Below, one piece after another: positions 9,333 through 17,196 of a stretch of DNA of 64,000 nt (position 1 is the first letter of the stretch; each line of letters starts with the position of its first letter). The stretch covers positions 124,001-188,000 of the forward strand of contig CACIGF010000001.1 of NCBI GenBank assembly GCA_902586195.1, given 5' to 3'. The DNA comes from an uncultured beta proteobacterium. Lineage in GTDB: Bacteria; Pseudomonadota; Gammaproteobacteria; Burkholderiales; Burkholderiaceae_A. Under the pieces are notes generated by a model. It was given only the letters and a program-made list of their open reading frames with translations. It was not told where the DNA came from and made no database searches. A program made the translations under genes and the position numbers.

Positions 9333-9389
9333 ATCTCACAATCTTTCTAATAAACAATTTTATATAGCTGTTACTTTGTATTAATTATA

Positions 9390-10622
9390 TTATACAGGGC
9401 GAAATGGGTTCACCAATTGGTTAAAACGATTGGATGCCGCCTCATATTTAACTGAAGGGTCGAATATTTCCGAAATTATCTCACCTGCTAAGATCTCCGC
9501 AAGGAGAGGACTGTAAGAAAATCCTCGAGAAGCCAGTGCCGAAAAGATATACAAGTTACTTTCCAATCTGTTTCCTATCTTGCCGACAACTGGTAATTTA
9601 TCAGATGAGGTACATCGTTCCGACCTATAGTATGAGACATCGATATTCGTATTAAATTTATCGTAAATATCACACATTCTTGCGTAGTTATATTTATTAT
9701 TTTTGTCAATTAAGAAAGAATCTTCATTTTTAATCTTGTCGTATGATGACCCTGAATAGATCGCGCCTTTGATGAGTGGCGTTACATATCCACCTTTACA
9801 GAAAATAAAATCAGGGAAAAATCGACGATATTCTTCAGGAATTGTAAATCGACTCAATTGGCCCGAGTTAGTAAACAACTTGAGTGTTTTTCCTGAATAA
9901 TCCTTTTTCCCAAGATAAAGAGAATTCCTATTGAAAAGTTCTTCTGTTTTTGAACCAGTTGCAATTATTACTTTGTCGAAAAAAACCTCTGAGTCTGAAT
10001 CACTGGTTCTTACTGTTAGCAAAACTCCCTTCTCCAAAACTTTTATTTTTCGAACTTCTGTTCCCATTAAAATTTTGGCACCTTTGTTAAAAACTCTGGT
10101 TACATCTCTTAAGCAAAGCAATAGAAATTTTCTTGGACTTAACCAAAACCCGTTTGGGTCCCAGATTCCTACATCACTATTTGTGTTTTTTTTTAAGTAT
10201 TTATTCAAAACACTTTTCCCAACTATATTTTGTTGGTAGAAGGAATTTTTATCAAAAATATCCTGCCATTTTTTTTGTTCGTGAATATTTTTTGGTAAAT
10301 GAAGAAGACCTGTTTTATGTGCGACTTTAGTTTTAAATTTTTCTTCCAAGGATGCAATCCAGGAAGACATAGTTTTTATACCTTCGTTACAAAAATATTG
10401 GTATTCTGCTCTGCTAGTCACAGGATTGTGTATTACGACAACTGGATTTGAGGAGGGGCTTTCGGCAAAAGTGTCAAAAAAATTTCGTCCTCTCTCGATA
10501 AGCACTATCTCGAGATTTAGTTTATTTCTTTTGGACGAGTTCTTTGCTAGCGTTTGGTCTACCAACGCTTTTAAAAGAGTGACTCCAGCTACTCCAGACC
10601 CGATAATTCCAACTCTTTTCAA
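9390..10622 (-). CDS. FAD-dependent oxidoreductase resembling the MnmC2 (cmnm5U oxidase) domain
   Basis: The 410-residue DAO-fold protein opens with a dinucleotide-binding motif VGIIGSGVAGVTLLKAL and carries the second FAD-contact strand VIIATGSKTEEL near residue 225. The late segment ERCTSSDKLPVVGKI followed by LYIFSALASRGFSYSPLLAE closely follows the C-terminal oxidase half of E. coli MnmC, which converts cmnm5(s2)U34 to nm5(s2)U34 in tRNA. The MnmC1 methyltransferase half is absent, so this would be a stand-alone MnmC2-type enzyme. An amino-acid oxidase of the DadA type remains possible. It is transcribed divergently from mtnP across 63 bases. Confidence 0.65.
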   Translation of the reverse strand: MKRVGIIGSGVAGVTLLKALVDQTLAKNSSKRNKLNLEIVLIERGRNFFDTFAESPSSNPVVVIHNPVTSRAEYQYFCNEGIKTMSSWIASLEEKFKTKVAHKTGLLHLPKNIHEQKKWQDIFDKNSFYQQNIVGKSVLNKYLKKNTNSDVGIWDPNGFWLSPRKFLLLCLRDVTRVFNKGAKILMGTEVRKIKVLEKGVLLTVRTSDSDSEVFFDKVIIATGSKTEELFNRNSLYLGKKDYSGKTLKLFTNSGQLSRFTIPEEYRRFFPDFIFCKGGYVTPLIKGAIYSGSSYDKIKNEDSFLIDKNNKYNYARMCDIYDKFNTNIDVSYYRSERCTSSDKLPVVGKIGNRLESNLYIFSALASRGFSYSPLLAEILAGEIISEIFDPSVKYEAASNRFNQLVNPFRPV

Positions 10623-10685
10623 TATTCTAAAATATGGTGTAAATTAAAGATTATTCCACATTTTAAATTACGAAAGGAACTAACA

Positions 10686-11552
10686 ATGTTAGGTTTTATT
10701 GGCGGAAGTGGACTTTACCAGATTGACGAAATCTCTAATGTTGAGTTTGTGACAATTTCTTCTTCTTTCGGAAAACCTTCAGACGATATTTTGTTAGGCG
10801 AGCTAGACGGCAACAAAATCGCTTTTTTACCACGGCATGGGAGGAAGCATACGCTTAATCCATCAGAAATCAATTACAGAGCTAACATAGATGCGATGAA
10901 ACAGTTGGGCGTAACGGAACTTGTTTCGTTAAGTGCGGTGGGTTCTCTAGAAGAGTCTGTTTCCCCAGGTACTTTTGTGATCGTTGATCAATTTGTTGAT
11001 AAAACCTACTTAAGAAAAAAAACTTTTTTTGAAAAAGGTCTAGTAGCGCATGTTTCACTAGCTGACCCAACGTGTAAGAATATGAATTGTATTATCAAAG
11101 ACGCTGCCAAAGAAAGCTCTATTGAAATTCATGAAAACGGAGTTTACGTCGTAATTGAGGGTCCTCAGTTTTCTAGTAAAATAGAATCTGAGATTTATAG
11201 AAAGTGGGGTTGTAACGTAATTGGTATGACGAATATGCCTGAAGCTAAGTTAGCTCGAGAAGCTGAGATATGCTATTCAACCATTGCTATGGTTACTGAT
11301 TATGATTGTTGGCACCCCTCTCACGATAGTGTAACTGTGGATATGATCCTACAGCAGATGACAAAAAATGTAGTAAAAGCAAAAAAGATTATTCCTTATA
11401 TTGTCGGACAACATAGAAGAAGTATTATTAATGGGAAAAATTGCAGTTGTAAAGATGTACTTGATGCTGCCATCGTAACTCCAAAAGATGATTGGAATTC
11501 CGCATCGATAGCTCGTTGCTTAAACGTAGCTGGTAGAGTCTTAAACAAATGA
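10686..11552 (+). CDS. mtnP: S-methyl-5'-thioadenosine phosphorylase (MTAP/MtnP)
   Basis: The enzyme cleaves methylthioadenosine with phosphate to adenine and methylthioribose-1-phosphate, removing the by-product of polyamine and related SAM chemistry. The 288-residue protein has IGGSGLY at the N-terminus, LPRHGRKHTLNPSEINYRAN, the substrate-binding segment IGMTNMPEAKLAREAEICY, and MVTDYDCWH, all typical of MTAP rather than bacterial PNP. An AAAGGAAC Shine-Dalgarno precedes the ATG. The stop overlaps the next gene by 4 bases (ATGA). It heads the mtnP-aldolase-mtnA group. Confidence 0.93.
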   Translation: MLGFIGGSGLYQIDEISNVEFVTISSSFGKPSDDILLGELDGNKIAFLPRHGRKHTLNPSEINYRANIDAMKQLGVTELVSLSAVGSLEESVSPGTFVIVDQFVDKTYLRKKTFFEKGLVAHVSLADPTCKNMNCIIKDAAKESSIEIHENGVYVVIEGPQFSSKIESEIYRKWGCNVIGMTNMPEAKLAREAEICYSTIAMVTDYDCWHPSHDSVTVDMILQQMTKNVVKAKKIIPYIVGQHRRSIINGKNCSCKDVLDAAIVTPKDDWNSASIARCLNVAGRVLNK

Positions 11553-12214
11553 ATAAAGAGTCACAAAATGAAGAATATTTTCGGAAATGTGAGGCGATTG
11601 TTTCGGCTTATAAAAGACTTGACTGTATCGGTTTAAACAGGGGTGCGTCGGGTAACATAAGCATAAAAACCAACAATGGATTTTTGATTACTCCATCTGG
11701 TGTAAATGTAGAAAAGATGTGTTTGAATGACGTGGTTGAGTTGAATTTTGAGGGTGTCCCGTTAAAGGGAACTAATCCTTCAAGTGAGTGGCGCTTACAC
11801 GCCGAAATTTACAAAAGGAAAAAAGGTGTTGGAGCCGTTGTGCACACTCACTCTAATTTTGCGTGTGCATTGTCCTCTTTGCGCCAGAATCTTCCAGCAT
11901 TTCACTACATGGTGGCTGTGGGTGGAGGACGGGATATCAGGTGTTGTGAATATGCAATATTTGGATCAAAAGATTTAGCTGATAAAGTAGTCGAGGCTTT
12001 GGAAGGTAGAACGGCTTGTTTAATGGCTAATCATGGATTGGTATGCTGTGGCAAAGAATTGGATCATGCTATATTTCTAGCTGAGGAACTTGAGGCTCTT
12101 TGTAAACAGTATTTAACCGCTCGTTCGATTGGTGGTGTAAAGATTTTATCGGACAGTGAAATGGAACTTGTAATTGAAAAATTTAAGAACTATGGTTATG
12201 CCATACAAAAATAA
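11549..12214 (+). CDS. Class II aldolase/adducin-family protein, probable DHAP-shunt aldolase (Ald2-like)
   Basis: The 221-residue protein belongs to the zinc-dependent class II aldolase/adducin fold. NRGASGNIS and FLITPSGVN form the phosphate-binding region, VVHTHSNFA supplies two metal-ligand His residues and LMANHGLV the third, with SEWRLHAEIY in between. The stretch PAFHYMVAVGGGRDIRC is characteristic of fuculose-phosphate-aldolase-like members and not of the MtnB dehydratase. Its position between mtnP and mtnA suggests that it splits methylthioribulose-1-phosphate into dihydroxyacetone phosphate and 2-methylthioacetaldehyde, as described for the DHAP shunt. Start and mtnP stop overlap by 4 bases. 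The substrate is inferred from context. Confidence 0.8.
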   Translation: MNKESQNEEYFRKCEAIVSAYKRLDCIGLNRGASGNISIKTNNGFLITPSGVNVEKMCLNDVVELNFEGVPLKGTNPSSEWRLHAEIYKRKKGVGAVVHTHSNFACALSSLRQNLPAFHYMVAVGGGRDIRCCEYAIFGSKDLADKVVEALEGRTACLMANHGLVCCGKELDHAIFLAEELEALCKQYLTARSIGGVKILSDSEMELVIEKFKNYGYAIQK

Positions 12215-12277
12215 AATTACCCGATTTAATGTATTATTTTATATCTAATAAGTAACTTCTTTATTTGTAAGGATAGA

Positions 12278-13351
12278 GTGTTGTCATCATTTAAGACTAT
12301 GGATTGGGTCGATGGGAACTTGCATTTGCTTGATCAGACTAAATTGCCCAGCAGTGAAGAGATTGTTATTTGCAAAACTATGGACGATGTTTGTGTGTCT
12401 ATAAAGAAAATGGTCGTTCGGGGAGCGCCTGCGATAGGTTGTGCTGCGGCTTTCGGTTATGTGCTAGGCGTAAGATCTCTTGCAAAGGATCTTAATGTTG
12501 AGAACATGTCATCTGAGAGTTGTTTCAATTTAGTTACCAAAGGAAAAGGGAAAATCTATTATTCTTTACTAAAAACCAGGCCTACCGCAGTTAATTTAGA
12601 GTGGGCTTTAAAACAGATGCAAAGCGTGGACTATAAAGAACATGAGTCGATGGAATCTTATTTAAACGCAATCGAGTCGAAAGCTATATGTCTTCTCAAA
12701 GAAGATATAAATACAAACTTAAAAATCGGGGAAATAGGAGCAGATTTTTTGGGACAATGTAGATCTGTGCTTACTCACTGTAATGCAGGAGGGCTCGCAA
12801 CCGGCGGTTATGGGACTGCGTTAGGTGTAATAAGATCAATAAAAAACAGGCTCGGTGATATTAATGTATTCGCTACCGAGACTAGGCCATTATTACAGGG
12901 AGCTAGATTAACTGCATGGGAGTTGACCAAAGATGATATTCCAGTGACTTTGATAACGGATAGTATGTGCGGAGCATTAATGCAAACGAGAGAAATTGAT
13001 GCAGTTATCGTTGGGGCTGATAGAATTACCGCAAATGGTGATGTGGTAAATAAGATTGGAACTTATACCGTTTCGGTGCTTGCTAAGGAAAATGGCATTC
13101 CATTTTATGTCGCTGCTCCATGGTCTACAGTTGATTTAGTTACTCCTAGTGGTAGAGATGTAGAAATTGAGCAGCGTAATGTTAATGAAGTTAGAGGATT
13201 TGGTGACAGCGTATGGGTCCAAGAAAATCTGAATATTTTTAACCCAGCTTTTGATGTAACCCCTGTGGAATATGTATCCGCAGTAATTACAGAGAGAGGA
13301 GTTATACGAGGTAGGTTCGATATACAGAAATGGGGTAATCATGAATTTTAG
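12278..13351 (+). CDS. mtnA: Methylthioribose-1-phosphate isomerase MtnA
   Basis: MtnA isomerises 5-methylthioribose-1-phosphate to methylthioribulose-1-phosphate. The 357-residue product has the family motifs MVVRGAPAIGCAAAFG, THCNAGGLATGGYGTALG with the catalytic Cys, ETRPLLQGARLTAWEL, and VGADRITANGDVVNKIGT with the catalytic Asp. I use the GTG at 12278, which has AAGGA just upstream; an ATG at 12299 is the alternative. The 63-base gap after the aldolase gene is small enough for one operon. The 3' end overlaps the SCO gene by 11 bases. No mtnC, mtnD, mtnE or mtnK is in the window. Confidence 0.95.
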   Translation: MLSSFKTMDWVDGNLHLLDQTKLPSSEEIVICKTMDDVCVSIKKMVVRGAPAIGCAAAFGYVLGVRSLAKDLNVENMSSESCFNLVTKGKGKIYYSLLKTRPTAVNLEWALKQMQSVDYKEHESMESYLNAIESKAICLLKEDINTNLKIGEIGADFLGQCRSVLTHCNAGGLATGGYGTALGVIRSIKNRLGDINVFATETRPLLQGARLTAWELTKDDIPVTLITDSMCGALMQTREIDAVIVGADRITANGDVVNKIGTYTVSVLAKENGIPFYVAAPWSTVDLVTPSGRDVEIEQRNVNEVRGFGDSVWVQENLNIFNPAFDVTPVEYVSAVITERGVIRGRFDIQKWGNHEF

Positions 13352-13946
13352 AAAAAATCTAACGCTACCGCTTCTTTTTTTAATTGGGGGATTATGTGCT
13401 TACATCTTTATCTTTTCCGAGCCAAAAGAAGACTATCACTCAATAAATGTTGCTGGAGCTAATTGGGGTAACCTTGACCTACTAATCGAAAAACAAGAAA
13501 AGAAACAACTCGATGTTGATTTAGAAGGGAAAATTGTTGCGGTATTTTTTGGGTACCTTGCCTGTCCAGACTTTTGCCCTAATCATTTAAGCAAGATGGT
13601 TTTAGTAAAAAATATGTTACCGAAAAAAATACGGGATCAATTCGCAGTTGTCTTTGTTTCGGTGGATCCGGAACGAGATAAAACTGTAAATTTAAAAAAG
13701 TTTGTGCGCTCCTTCGATGAACATTTTGATGGATTTGTTCCTGACAAAAAACAACTTGCCGCCTTGCGAGAAGAGTTTAAATTAGTCATAAATAAAAGTC
13801 TAGAAAATGAGTCTGGTAACTACTTGGTTGATCATTATACTTATACATACCTCTACGATAAGAATAAAAGTCTTAGGCTTTTAATGCCTTTTGAAATGAG
13901 CATTGACCAAATAGTGAAAGATATTAAGGGAGTTAACCGTGGATAG
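13341..13946 (+). CDS. SCO1/SenC-family copper chaperone
   Basis: The 201-residue membrane-anchored thioredoxin-fold protein has one N-terminal helix (about residues 8-25) followed by a periplasmic domain. The copper ligands are visible: the CPDFC motif with Cys75 and Cys79, and His165 in VDHYTYTY. VFVSVDPERD is also a family signature. SCO proteins deliver copper to the CuA site of cytochrome c oxidase or act as thiol reductases for it. The gene overlaps mtnA by 11 bases, so it is probably translated from the same mRNA although functionally unrelated. No oxidase genes are nearby. Confidence 0.92.
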   Translation: MNFRKNLTLPLLFLIGGLCAYIFIFSEPKEDYHSINVAGANWGNLDLLIEKQEKKQLDVDLEGKIVAVFFGYLACPDFCPNHLSKMVLVKNMLPKKIRDQFAVVFVSVDPERDKTVNLKKFVRSFDEHFDGFVPDKKQLAALREEFKLVINKSLENESGNYLVDHYTYTYLYDKNKSLRLLMPFEMSIDQIVKDIKGVNRG

Positions 13947-14097
13947 TTTTAGGTACGGAGTTTACTCCCTTTATATTCACAATAACCTACTGGTTTGTGC
14001 GAACGTAAAACCTTCGGTTTCATTTTCATGATCCATTTGGAACAGTTCGAAGAAAATTTTTTTGATACTAGTATGAATATTAGTTTTAAATTTTATT
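13947..14097. other. Intergenic region between the SCO gene and nadD
   Basis: These 151 bases contain no open frame I would support and no RNA gene. A short inverted repeat (AAACC at 14008-14012 with GGTTT at 14016-14020) is too weak and lacks a following T run, so I do not call it a terminator. Confidence 0.5.
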
Positions 14098-14742
14098 GTG
14101 TCGAATAATTTTGAGGAAACGATAAGAAGCATAGGTTTATTTGGTGGGGTTTTTGATCCTGTCCATCGGGCTCATATTAAAATGGCTAAAATGGCAGCTG
14201 ACCAATTGAGGTTAGACACCGTAAGATGGATTCCTGCCGGAAATCCAGCACATAAGGAGATTGACACCGCAGCGAAGCATCGTTTAAAAATGTTACAAAT
14301 TGCTCTAAAAAATTTAAACGATGAGCGCATGGTGATTGATCATAGGGAATTGAGTAAGAGTAGTTCTAAACCCTCCTATACCTGCGATACTATAGAGTCG
14401 TTAATGGAGGATTTTCCCAAAAAAAGATTTTTTTGGATCTTAGGGGAAGACCAGCTTCTAAAATTTAAAAGTTGGAAAAATTGGAAATGGCTACTGGGAA
14501 ATCTAGTTTTAGTGATCTGTCAAAGGCCAGACGATAAGATTAAAGAAAAGAAAGGCTTTAGTTATTTGAGTGAAACAATTAAAAGCCTGGAAGAATACGG
14601 GGGTAAAATCATGGTGCTTGACGTGAGCCCTGATAATGTTTCATCGTCATGCATAAGAAATTTTATTGGAAAAAGGAAGGATCCTCTTGATAGGTTAGAT
14701 AAGGAGGTTTATGAGTATGCAAAGAAAAATAATCTATATTAA
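14098..14742 (+). CDS. nadD: Nicotinate-nucleotide adenylyltransferase NadD
   Basis: NadD transfers AMP from ATP to nicotinate mononucleotide, giving deamido-NAD, downstream of the NadB-NadA-NadC route also encoded here. The 214-residue protein has the nucleotidyltransferase motif GGVFDPVHRAH at residues 16-26 and the second ATP-contact motif SSSCIRNFIG near the C-terminus. The first motif has Arg-Ala where many relatives have (x)Gly before the second His, a mild deviation. The start is taken as the GTG at 14098; no ATG lies before the nucleotide-binding motif. It is followed by rsfS after 21 bases, the gene pair found in many proteobacteria. Confidence 0.94.
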   Translation: MSNNFEETIRSIGLFGGVFDPVHRAHIKMAKMAADQLRLDTVRWIPAGNPAHKEIDTAAKHRLKMLQIALKNLNDERMVIDHRELSKSSSKPSYTCDTIESLMEDFPKKRFFWILGEDQLLKFKSWKNWKWLLGNLVLVICQRPDDKIKEKKGFSYLSETIKSLEEYGGKIMVLDVSPDNVSSSCIRNFIGKRKDPLDRLDKEVYEYAKKNNLY

Positions 14743-14763
14743 GACTAAGAGGAGATAGAAAAT

Positions 14764-15084
14764 ATTTCTAAGACTTCATTAGAAAAAATAATTATCAGTG
14801 CCCTTGAAGATATAAAGGGCCAGGATATTGTCGCAATTGATACGACCACAAGATCTAATTTTTTTGATAAGGTTATTATTGCAACAGGAATTTCGAATCG
14901 TCAGACACGCGCTTTAGCAAAATCTGTTATCGAAAAGGTTAAAGCGAATAATCAAGTAATTATTGGTGTCGAAGGAATAGAGACAGGAGAATGGGTACTC
15001 GTTGATTGTGGTGATATAATTTGTCATGTTATGACACCAACCATAAGGGAATACTACAAATTGGAACAATTGTGGGATTCGTAA
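14764..15084 (+). CDS. rsfS: Ribosomal silencing factor RsfS, with a probable AUU start codon
   Basis: RsfS binds ribosomal protein uL14 and blocks subunit joining under starvation. The 106-residue frame contains DIKGQDIVAIDTTTRSNFFD, then IGVEGIETGEWVLVDCGDII, then HVMTPTIREYYKLEQLW, a full match to the family. From the in-frame TAA at 14746 onward there is no ATG, GTG or TTG until an ATG at 15028, near the end of the gene. The ATT at 14764 has GGAG at 14751-14754, nine bases upstream. Counting from it, 17 residues precede KGQD, the same spacing as in E. coli RsfS. An ATA at 14755 is a worse-spaced alternative. It follows nadD by 21 bases and converges on acuI. Confidence 0.9.
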   Translation: MSKTSLEKIIISALEDIKGQDIVAIDTTTRSNFFDKVIIATGISNRQTRALAKSVIEKVKANNQVIIGVEGIETGEWVLVDCGDIICHVMTPTIREYYKLEQLWDS

Positions 15085-15096
15085 TCGTGCTTTAGC

Positions 15097-16074
15097 TTAA
15101 CTTTCCTGTATTCTTAAAACTAACCTTCCTGTCACTCTGTTTTCGATCAGTCGCCCAGCGAGGTCTAGAATATCTTTAAATTGATACTCTGTTGAAATAT
15201 TATCGAGATCGTAATCCGTTAAACACTGCGCCAAAAGCTCCCATGCTCTTTTTTTATTGGCAATCGTTTGGTATACGCTGTCCAAACCAAATAAGTTAAT
15301 ACCACGTAGAATAAATGGGGCAACGCTAGTCGGAAAGTCCATACCCTGTGCGTTGCCGCAGGCCACTACGGCACCCCCCGCAAACGTATGTGCACAAACA
15401 CCTGCCAGAGCCTTACTCCCTAGGGTGTCGATGGCACCTATCCATTTTTGTTGATCAAGAATTTTTGCTGAATTGAGAGTTGAAGTTTCGATAATTTCTT
15501 GTACACCGAGATTTTCAAGAAATTCGACGTTTTCTTTATTAGAAGTAGCTCCAATCACATGAAAACCTAGTTTTTTTAATAGAAGAATTGAGATCGTTCC
15601 GACACCGCCTGAAGCTCCTGTAACTAGGATTTTCCCAGACTCTGGCGTCAATCCGAAGTCTCTTAATTTAAGTAACGCCATACTCGCCGTCAGTCCAGCT
15701 GTACCGCACTGCATAGCATTTTTCATCGTAAACCCGCTCGGGATATTTAGCAAAAAAGAAGCATCGACCGACGCAAGTTCAGAGTGACCCCCCCAAAATT
15801 TTTCACCCATTCCAAAACCGGTCATCAAAACTTTACTACCCTCTCTAAATCCTGAGGAGGGATCGTTAAGAACAGTCCCAGAAAAATCAATTCCTGTAAC
15901 CATCGGGTATTTTCTAATTATAGGTTTTCCATGAAGGATTGCTAAACAATCCTTGTAGTTTAAAGTTGAGTACTCGACTTTAACGAGCACTCCATCTCGA
16001 CGTAGAACATCTTCAGACAATTCCGATATTCGGGGTTTGTCATTTTCACTATTAATAAGTAAGGCTCTAAACAT
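15097..16074 (-). CDS. acuI: Acrylyl-CoA reductase AcuI (YhdH family)
   Basis: This 325-residue zinc-independent medium-chain reductase reduces acryloyl-CoA to propionyl-CoA with NADPH. The function is used in DMSP and acrylate metabolism, and as a detoxification step. Family features are the N-terminal STLNYKDCLAI and the PMVTGIDFSGTV segment, then TGFGMGEKFWGGHSELA, the NADPH motif VTGASGGVGTISILLL at about residues 150-165, and GAIDTLGSKALA. Length and register match E. coli AcuI (324 residues). No DMSP lyase is seen nearby, so a general protective role is as likely as DMSP use. It is divergent from nadA over 60 bases and converges with rsfS at 12 bases. Confidence 0.92.
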   Translation of the reverse strand: MFRALLINSENDKPRISELSEDVLRRDGVLVKVEYSTLNYKDCLAILHGKPIIRKYPMVTGIDFSGTVLNDPSSGFREGSKVLMTGFGMGEKFWGGHSELASVDASFLLNIPSGFTMKNAMQCGTAGLTASMALLKLRDFGLTPESGKILVTGASGGVGTISILLLKKLGFHVIGATSNKENVEFLENLGVQEIIETSTLNSAKILDQQKWIGAIDTLGSKALAGVCAHTFAGGAVVACGNAQGMDFPTSVAPFILRGINLFGLDSVYQTIANKKRAWELLAQCLTDYDLDNISTEYQFKDILDLAGRLIENRVTGRLVLRIQES

Positions 16075-16099
16075 TAAATTTTTCTATACTGCAGAAAAC

Positions 16100-16128
16100 T
16101 TCACAAGGAAGCAAACACTTTGTAAAAT
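16100..16128 (+). promoter_or_regulatory. Predicted sigma-70 promoter of nadA
   Basis: TTCACA at 16100-16105 (5 of 6 to TTGACA), a 17-base spacer and TAAAAT at 16123-16128 (5 of 6 to TATAAT). The expected transcription start falls at about 16135, on the nadA ATG itself, and no Shine-Dalgarno precedes that ATG. A leaderless or near-leaderless message is implied. Confidence 0.6.
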
Positions 16129-16134
16129 AAGTTA

Positions 16135-17196
16135 ATGGATATTAGCATAGAGACGTCTCTAGAGAAAGCTAGAAAACTAAATAGACTTAGATCTGCTCCT
16201 TCCGATTACGAGCTTGATGGTGTAAAAAAAGAGCTGTTAGCATTAATGCGGAAAAAAAATGCACAATTAGTTTGCCATTACTATGTGGATGCAGTTATTC
16301 AAGATTTTGCGATATCCTCTGGCGGCATAGTAGCAGATTCTTTAGAAATGGCTAGGTATGGTAAAGAATCGAAAGCTGAAGTCTTGATTGTAGCTGGGGT
16401 CCGCTTCATGGGTGAGACCGCGAAAATATTGTCCCCTGAAAAAAGAGTAATTATGCCTAATTTAGCAGCGACCTGCTCTCTAGATTTGGGCTGTGAAATT
16501 GAGTCCTTTAAAAGATTTTGTTCTAATTATCCAGAAAGAACTGTAGTCGTTTACGCAAACACAAGTGCGGAAGTAAAGGCGTTCTCTGATTGGGTTGTTA
16601 CAAGTTCTTGTGCAATTCCTATCATTAATCATTTGAAGGAAAACCAGCAAAAAATTATTTTTGCCCCAGACATGCACTTAGGCGATTACCTAAAAAAAAC
16701 AACCGGGGCAGATATTTTGAATTGGGATGGTCACTGTGTAGTACATGACGAATTTAAGGCATTCGAATTAAAAGAACTAAAAAAAAGGATGCCAGATGCT
16801 GAGGTAGTGATCCATCCGGAGTCCCCTTCATCTGTAATCGAATTAGCTGATTTCGTGGGATCAACTAGTCAAATGATAAATTTTGTTGTTTCTAGCAACA
16901 AGAAAAAATTCATTATCGGTACTGATAATGGGTTAATACATATGATGAAAAAAAAAGCGCCGGATAAACAATTTCACGAAGCTCCAACTGCAGGTAATGG
17001 GGCAACGTGTAAAAGTTGTGCGCACTGTCCATGGATGGAGATGAATGATCTACGAGATATACTAGGTTCGCTACTTAATGGAAAAAATGAAATATTGGTA
17101 CCAGAAGGAATCTCAAATTCCGCGAGAGAAAGTATCGAAAAAATGCTTGGATTTAATAAATTAAAAGATGTTCCGAAAAATAGAAAAACTCTCTGA
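16135..17196 (+). CDS. nadA: Quinolinate synthase NadA
   Basis: NadA condenses iminoaspartate with dihydroxyacetone phosphate to make quinolinate, using a [4Fe-4S] cluster. The 353-residue protein has VCHYYVDAVIQDFA, AATCSLDLGC with Cys114, DGHCVVHDE with Cys201, and CKSCAHCPWMEMN with Cys292/295/298. One of the last three is the third cluster ligand in this family. HPESPSSVIELADFVGSTS is also typical. The start is the ATG at 16135, with a promoter ending seven bases upstream. The 3' end overlaps nadC by 29 bases. Together with nadC, nadB and nadD this gives the aspartate-to-deamido-NAD route. Confidence 0.97.
   Translation: MDISIETSLEKARKLNRLRSAPSDYELDGVKKELLALMRKKNAQLVCHYYVDAVIQDFAISSGGIVADSLEMARYGKESKAEVLIVAGVRFMGETAKILSPEKRVIMPNLAATCSLDLGCEIESFKRFCSNYPERTVVVYANTSAEVKAFSDWVVTSSCAIPIINHLKENQQKIIFAPDMHLGDYLKKTTGADILNWDGHCVVHDEFKAFELKELKKRMPDAEVVIHPESPSSVIELADFVGSTSQMINFVVSSNKKKFIIGTDNGLIHMMKKKAPDKQFHEAPTAGNGATCKSCAHCPWMEMNDLRDILGSLLNGKNEILVPEGISNSARESIEKMLGFNKLKDVPKNRKTL

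Noticed and set aside
11549-12214. Annotation as methylthioribulose-1-phosphate dehydratase MtnB
   Set aside because: The PAFHYMVAVGGG segment and overall pattern fit fuculose-phosphate-aldolase-like proteins, and mtnC/D/E are absent nearby.
14008-14020. Hairpin AAACC/GGTTT as a terminator before nadD
   Set aside because: Only five pairs, a three-base loop and no T tract.
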